Of a DNA stretch of 64,000 bases, positions 57,915 through 64,000 are shown piece by piece. Made by a program: the position numbers and the translations under genes. Numbering within the stretch: position 1 is the first letter of the stretch; each line of letters begins with the position of its first letter. The notes beneath the pieces were generated by a model. It was not told the origin of the DNA, did not search any database, and saw only the letters and a program-made list of their open reading frames with translations. Source of the stretch: Rozella allomycis CSF55 (taxonomy: Eukaryota; Rozellomycota); contig KE560949.1 of NCBI GenBank assembly GCA_000442015.1, forward strand, positions 24,835 to 88,834. Direction: 5' to 3'.

Positions 57915-59838
57915 ATGCATGCCATCGAATCCAACTTCAGCAGTACAAATAATGTCGACGCAAACAGCAACGAAGATGTTAAGCAAAGTGATATTAATCC
58001 GTTAAACTCGTTATTGCGCAAAGATATTTTAGATACGTTTTGGACATACAAAGAAAAGACAAAATCAATTCTTTTTGATAACCCAATGGAGGTTTCTGAA
58101 TACTTTCCAATGATGAAATACATGACTGGCGCTACCAAAAGGGAAAATCTTATTGTCGAAAAAACCTTGGACGATCTCGATCATTTGCCGGCTATTCAAA
58201 ATAATCATTTTATTACCAGCAAGGTCAAAAACTCTACAGAAACGCCCTTGTTGAATTTATATAATAACTACAGGCGAGAAGATATAAATAAGTTAAGAGT
58301 TAACCGAAAGTCTGAGAAAACACACGCAATGCCCTTGGAAAACAATAAGTTTCAACAAGAAGTCAATCAAGTTCAACCCAAGAATTGGTCCGAACTACAC
58401 AATATGATGGGTAATTGTATTTAGGGCGTAAGAAAGATCAGGCAAAAGCTTTCAAATTCGATAAGACAACAGATATTGAGTTTGATGGAGTTGTGGAAAA
58501 TACAAGGAGGAAGGATAACCGGAGTAATAAAAGAAAAGAGGAAATTGATATAACTATGAATATAACCAACCAAAAGTACGACAATGAAATAAGCAAAGTA
58601 TTGATGAAGCAAAAAAAGGTTATGACAATGACGGAAGAAATTAGATCCCTCATAAAGGATTTGCAATCCAACGAAAGCATGAAATTTGCTTTTTATGAGG
58701 GGATTGGTAGAATATTATTTGCAATTAGTAGTTAAGAACATCGAAAGAAACTGCAGATGGCTAAAGAGAAGTACAATTTTGTTTCATCAAATAAATCGAT
58801 AAGAAATGACAAATTGGAAAAAATAAAGGAATCAGTAACAATATTAGTATTATATTTTTGGCAATTCTGCATGAAGAAAAATTAGACAAAATATTGAAGA
58901 CTAAAAGAATTATAGAAGCTGATAGGCTAGAAAAAATCCTTAAATCATTGAAAAAGAAAGGAACCAAAGTAATGCGTTATAAATATCGGCTATATAGCTT
59001 TACATAGTTCAAATGAAGGATACAGAAAACGACATCTTCAACAAACGACAGAAATGGTCTTGTCTAATTAAGCTATTTGCAAGACTACAGGAATTAAAGA
59101 ATAATCAAAAGGTATATCTATATATTTTCTTGCATCGAAGGCCAATCAAGTTGAACTCAAAGAGAGGCAAACTCAAAAATGGGCTATTGATATGATCCAA
59201 TCATTTTATCTCAAACATCATAAAGAAATAGGAGAGAAAAGATATCAAGTATCTCTAGCCGCTCTAAAAAAGTATAATTTATCATGCGATGAATATAGGG
59301 TTCTACCGCCTTACGTCCACTGTTGGGTAAAAAACCGTCAAGACCAGGCCTCTTCCATCATTCAAAAATTCGTTCGTGACAATGTTGATATGGCTTCAAT
59401 TATGAGACTGTCAAAAACATTTTTGTTATCAGGTAATCAAACTATACGCAACTTTATTTAAAGTCCTCAAAATTCAAAAAGTTTACCGCGATTATTCAGA
59501 GTTTATTAACGCACAAGTTATTCTAATTGCTTATCAATTTGAAAAGTACAAAAAGCAAAAGATTATTGACTCTTTAAAGAAGCCTACTCAAGAAGAAATT
59601 AACACTATAAAAAATTTGACTACTTTTAATGGTGTGATTTTCACTGATGATATTGAAAAAACTGATAAAAAATTGGACCAGATTGAGTTATTTTTAAGAA
59701 AAAGAAGGCATAAACATCTTCAATCTCCTAACAAAACTGGAAAACGACACAAAGTACTAACCACTTCATTTGTAATAACATTAGATACTTTTACTCAAAT
59801 CCGAGCTTGAAGAGCTAGAAAAACGGATATTGGATTGA
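57915..59838 (+). CDS. Lysine-rich coiled-coil protein with IQ-like motifs, unknown
   Basis: Eight exons (introns 26, 30, 26, 29, 29, 31, 31 nt) give 573 residues in one frame. The N-terminal 190 residues are polar and unstructured; the rest is charged helix with two IQ-like stretches, SSIIQKFVRDN and VLKIQKVYRDY, that could bind calmodulin or an EF-hand light chain. The C-terminus is coiled coil (LKSELEELEKRIL). The third intron (58835-58860) has a GTAAC donor and seems to end in TTG. I do not recognise the family; the composition resembles axonemal or centrosomal proteins, which is inference only. Confidence 0.65.
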
Positions 59839-59957
59839 AGAATGCGCTTATTAAATAAAACATCTAAAAAAAATTTTCTACTTATTCATTATTATGCAAT
59901 ATGAAAAACAAGACTATTAAAGATGACGAGAACAAACAATTTATTTCATTATATATA

Positions 59958-62900
59958 TTAGTTTTTCATTCGATAGGCTTGTACCTGAGGCATTGGAGGA
60001 GGAGGCGGTGGAGGTATTCCACTTGTCACATTCTGATTGCCACCTGTTCGAGGTTGTGGTCCTTGTTGTCTTGCCACAGACGCAGCGACGTAATTTTTCT
60101 GTACTTGGATGTTGTCTTTAAAATAAACAAAAAATGAATACCTTGAGTTTCCTGGCTTTCAAATCTTTCAATCGGTCCTATGATAAAGGCAGAATAAAAT
60201 TACTTGTGGGTGGTCTTCTGTTTTGTTGAGTTTGTGGTAAGGCCTGCTGGGTCGCTTTTTTATAAAGAAATTATTTAATTTACGTATTTCATCATATTCG
60301 TTGTTCAAGTTCGTATTTCTATACATTTGTGAAGGTGGGGGAGGTGGGGGTACGGCCATTTTTATTGGAGAAGGTTTGTTAGGAATCGATTCCAATTCAT
60401 AACTATTTGCGTAAGCTGATGGAGCCATAGGACGAAATTGCTCCGCGTTCCGGTTATTCGAAAACTGAGGTCCAGACGTTATACTATTATTGCTATTATT
60501 GAATTTTTCTGGAGGCGGAGGAGGCGGAATTGGATTATATGCTTGTTTTTTAGAATTTAAGCGTGCCTGCTCTATGTTCTCGCTAATTGAGGACTGGGAG
60601 ATTTGTCCGGTGGTGTTATGGAATGATGGAGGAGGAGGAGGAGGAATTGGATTAAGAGTTTGTTGTTTAGAATTTGGACGCAGCTGCTCCGCGTTTCGGG
60701 TACCGGAAAACTGAGATTCCACATCCAGAGGAACATTATTATGGAAAGTTGGTGGTGGAGGTGGAATTGCATTATTTTTTTGTTGTTTAGAAATCGGAAG
60801 AAACTTCTCCGTGTCTCGACTATTAGAAATTTGAGATCCCAGAGGTGCATTATTATGGAATGATGGTGGTGGTGGAGGCGGAGGAATTTGGTTATTAGGT
60901 TGTTGTTTAGAATTTGGAAGCTTCTGCTCTGTGATCCGGCCATTAGAAAACTGAGATTCTAGACTCACATTATTATTATTGAATTTTGATGAGGGTGGAG
61001 GAGGGTTTTGAGTTTGGACTTTGGAGTTTATACGAGATTGCTCAGAGGTCCTGTCATTCGAAGACTGAGCTACTTGATTTGCAAACTTCCCACTATTACT
61101 GAATGCTGGAGGAGGCGGAGGAATTTGGTTATTAGCCTGTTTTTGTTGCCTATTGTTTGGATATGAATATTCGTAGCCTTCGTCTTGTGCATTATCAATA
61201 GAATCAGAAATGTTTTGAAAATTAGCTACTCTTGGAGGCGATGAAATTTCATGGTTTTGTAGCCCCTGTCTCATATTTAGGTTAGTTCGGCTGTTATTGG
61301 TAATGGGACCTTCTGATGATATATATTGTTGTTGGGACTGTATTTTTGGAGGTATATTTTGCGGCTGTCGGGCATTCAGGCTCATACCGTACGATTCTGG
61401 AGGACTGTTATTTTGAATTCGTGACTGAGGTTGTCTCGTATTCTTTTCCATTTTCTTTATGTTCTCATTTTCAATAGGCGAGTCTTCTTCATCTTCATTA
61501 ACGTTATTGTTGCGATTTTGAGACGTTGAACGGATTGTATTAGTGCCATAACCTTTTCCGGGAGGCGGTGGAATAGTCTTTGGGACGTTATGACTGTTCA
61601 TAGACTGCTTGGGATTAACGGCACTCACATTCTCAGTATAAGGTGAATGCCCTACTTCCGCCATTGCAGCATTGGTTTTCTTCAGTTTCGCCTTTCTAAG
61701 TTGATCAGCAAGTGTTCCTGTTTCTGGTGGCTCGGGGTAATCTTTTATCTTTTTAAAAAGGTTTTACCTGCAGCATCTGTCGATTGGATGGTTGGCGATG
61801 TTTTAGCGGCAACCAATGGCTTAGTTTGGGCCAGTGGTGGTGCAGTAGCAGCTGTTAAATTTTGCTTCTTTAGTTTGGCATTTTTTAACTTTTCGGCTAA
61901 ACTTGATGATACGGGACTGAATTCTTCGTCATTAGGATTCGTATCTAGTTTGTTATTTTGCGTTATAGCGCTGGTAGTACTCCACTGGTTGTTTTTGTCA
62001 ACTTCATGATCCTTCTGTGACTGTGTAGATATCTTATTTAATTTTGCTTTTTTTAATTTTTCTGCCAAGGAGGAAGTTTTTTCAATCTCGTCGGTCTCAT
62101 TCTCATTCTTTGATGTTGGACTATAATTGTATGAGACTTGTTCTTTGTAATTATGATTAATCGATTCATTTTCCGCTTCTATATTTTGGTCATAATCAAA
62201 ATTCTGGTTATTCATCATTCCTTGATAATCTACAATAGAAGACTTAAGATGAAGCGTACTTTTATGGTACTCAGTGTCAAATGATTGAATATTTTGTGTT
62301 TCTATATAAGCAGACGAAAATTCGTTTTCGACATAAGAATTATTGTTTGAATAAGAGTTAATTATCGTGCTAGGAGAATAAACACTTCCTTGATTATAAC
62401 CGGCATGATTTTGCTCTTGGTACTCTAAGAAAATCGAGTAACCATCTTTACGATTGTTATTATTTCTGATAGGATTAGCCATTTCAGTTTCTATATTTTA
62501 GATTCAATTTTAACCATACTCGCAGACATCGGTTTTCTTATTGTGTTCATGTTTTGGATTGGTGGAGGAGGGGCGTTTCTACTAATAGGAGTAGATATGC
62601 TATTTGAAGTGCTGTGTTGAAAAACATCATCAGTATTAGAGGTAAATGAACTTGAGTCAAGATCAGTTGTATTCCTTTTGTTATCAACGTTGGCATTTAT
62701 ATATTTATCTAAATATAACGTTTTTCAAATTGGTACAATTGCTATTTCCCAGTGGCATATTATTAGAGGGTGTTTGACTCTTGTTACTTTGGCCTCTTTT
62801 TGGAGCTATTTGAATAAAAAAAGTATTAGATACGATTATTTTGCAAATAATCTAACCTTATCTGTATGGCCCGCATGTCTTCTTCAATTTTACGTAATGC

Positions 62901-63424
62901 CAGAGATGACGTTGGCATTCCAAGTTCTTCATTGTTCTCCACAGTCTTCTGGTACCATTTACGAGCTGCTTCTAACTCTTTTCTCGCTTTTTGAAGATTA
63001 TAATCATAAAGATTAACACTTGCTATTTCCATTTGTTGCATCCATTCAAAATTTTTTGTCTGCGAACCAGAATCAAGAAAGAATTGAGATCCTTCTACCG
63101 CTCTAAACATTATAACATTTCTTTTTTCTTTGTAAAAATACGACATCACAATGCTCTCTTCTATGGAAATTGTTATTTCTGGCTTTTCAAAGTTTTCACA
63201 CTTTTATCATCCATAAATTGTGTTACTTTTTCTTTAGACTGATATAATTGAAGATACATTCCTTTAAGGACGCCAAAAAATGGGACCCAATGTCTATTTT
63301 TTGCTCTGGTTCCACCAGCTTCTTGATCAGTCTTCACATTGAGAGGTCCTCTACAATATTCAATTGATATTGCCGGCATTTGATCCGGTATTACATCAGC
63401 CCCTTTCTCGTCGACTTTGCTCAT
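59958..63424 (-). CDS. PH-domain protein with GAB/WH2-like motifs and polyproline repeats
   Basis: Nine exons (introns 26, 28, 28, 29, 26, 29, 26, 26 nt) join into 1082 residues. Order: N-terminal PH domain (HWVPFFGVLKGMYLQLYQSK, ISIEESIVMSYFYKEKRNV, MFRAVEG), recalling EFA6/PSD PH domains; a coiled coil (ARKELEAARKWYQK); a linker with APPPPIQ; three copies of a G-actin-binding-like motif (SLAEKLKKAKLNK, SLAEKLKNAKLKK, TLADQLRKAKLKK); then about nine polyproline stretches (IPPPPPPPSFHN type), several in imperfect tandem repeats of about 35 residues with the wording NSKQQ. The C-terminus has GIPPPPPPPMPQVQAYRMKN. This suggests a membrane-recruited scaffold that gathers profilin-actin. The domain combination is unfamiliar to me. 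Confidence 0.75.
60480..61130 (-). repeat. Imperfect tandem repeat encoding polyproline units
   Basis: Inside the PH/polyproline gene, units of roughly 105-115 bp recur about six times. Each unit encodes a Gln/Asn segment with SKQQ, a run of 5-7 Pro, then FHNN/FNNN and a Ser/Arg/Glu-Gln segment. Units differ in length and by many substitutions. Confidence 0.7.
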
Positions 63425-63511
63425 TGTCGCTGCCTTGGCAACCTACCTGGTTGATGATCGCAAATGTTAACAACTAAACCTAAACCGTAGGATAATCTTT
63501 TGATTTTAAAA

Positions 63512-63955
63512 ATGAATTCTCTTTCGCTTCCAAGAAAGAAAGTTGACAGATTAAGAAAGAAAACGGCGTTAAGGATCAAGAATGAAATTCGTAAAAAGTC
63601 CCCAGAAACTTTGGACGATGAGGACATCCAGAGACTCGCATCTGAACTAAATGAAAGCTTCGAGAAGGTTAAAAAGTTTGTTAAACGACATAAACCTGAA
63701 AAAGAAAAGGTCAATTATGACACAAACAAGGACTTTATAATTCCACAAATTGCTGAAGAAAACAATGATTTCCCCCAAAATACGTCATCAGAAGTTAGAA
63801 ATATATCACTTTCGGATTTATTGTACAACAATAAATCAAATTCTCTAGAAGAAGACCAAACCTCGTCAGTTTCAGACGAAGACGATTTGGTATCAATCAA
63901 TGACGAGGATTTGGAAAAATTTCTATTAAATGAATACTTGTTTCATCAAGACTAA
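63512..63955 (+). CDS. Small basic/acidic nuclear-type protein, unknown
   Basis: 147 residues, single exon, from the ATG at 63512. The N-terminal 75 residues are very basic and helical (LPRKKVDRLRKKTALRIKNE) with a helix-turn-helix-like stretch LASELNESFEKVKKFVKRHK reminiscent of the last two helices of a homeodomain. The C-terminal half is acidic and Ser-rich, ending DEDLEKFLLNEYLF, a style seen in transcription and chromatin factors. No family recognised. It is divergent from the PH/polyproline gene with 87 bp between starts. Confidence 0.6.
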   Translation: MNSLSLPRKKVDRLRKKTALRIKNEIRKKSPETLDDEDIQRLASELNESFEKVKKFVKRHKPEKEKVNYDTNKDFIIPQIAEENNDFPQNTSSEVRNISLSDLLYNNKSNSLEEDQTSSVSDEDDLVSINDEDLEKFLLNEYLFHQD

Positions 63956-64000
63956 ATAAATAACCTTTCAAATTCCTACTTTACTTTGAAACTTACCAAG

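Noticed and set aside
61647-62009. 120-codon plus-strand ORF opposite the PH/polyproline gene
   Set aside because: The minus-strand exons there splice into a continuous protein with repeated motifs; the plus ORF is a shadow.

Overview
The window is nuclear DNA from a compact, AT-rich eukaryotic genome with the standard genetic code. Gene content points to a deep-branching fungal lineage that still makes a flagellum, i.e. a Rozella/Cryptomycota- or aphelid-like zoosporic fungus. Fungal-type genes (MKT1, a GFER/ERV1-type oxidase, an acylcarnitine carrier) sit beside flagellar and centriolar genes (CCDC40, a rotatin-like protein). The organism is inferred from gene content only. About 28 complete or nearly complete protein genes, one tRNA and several transposon fragments fill 64 kb, often with less than 150 bp between genes.

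Most genes are interrupted by extremely short introns. I spliced about 105 by hand. All but one are 26-31 nt, nearly all GT...AG, and the spliced coding lengths come out as exact multiples of three (for example RHO 193, PSMC6/RPT4 389 and TERT 917 residues). The exception is a 77-nt intron directly after the ATG of the RPL11 gene. A few introns needed to keep conserved proteins in frame appear to end in TG or GG.

Layout. 1-9 kb: partial unknown gene, NCLX-type cation/Ca2+ exchanger, RNF4/SLX8-like RING protein, BUD23, PRPP synthetase, CDC16/APC6 and a RHO GTPase. 9-16 kb: LigB-type dioxygenase, NPC1, a ZNF706-like mini gene, an ERV1/GFER oxidase and an acidic, probably prenylated protein. 16-20 kb: CCDC40. 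20-24.3 kb: fragments of a Helitron-type PIF1 helicase element plus decayed ORFs, broken by single-N contig joins. 24.3-31.4 kb: two related type I membrane proteins, a small spliced gene, a four-helix membrane protein, RPL11, and an arrestin gene truncated at an N. 31.4-35.1 kb: a longer, decayed Helitron copy. 35-44 kb: PPIL2, rotatin-like, RPT4, PH-FHA and TBC1D20-like genes. 44.5-50 kb: tRNA-Ile(UAU), TERT and NADPH-cytochrome P450 reductase. 50-64 kb: VPS4, SLC35F5-like, carnitine carrier, MKT1, G-alpha, a coiled-coil/IQ-like protein, a large PH + polyproline actin-type scaffold and a small basic/acidic protein.

The genes do not form operons. Common themes are membrane signalling (RHO, G-alpha, arrestin, PH proteins, TBC), protein turnover (RING E3, APC6, RPT4) and ESCRT/sterol traffic (VPS4, NPC1). 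Ten single N characters mark contig joins. Two are flanked by near-identical copies of the same sequence, so local duplications there are probably assembly artefacts.
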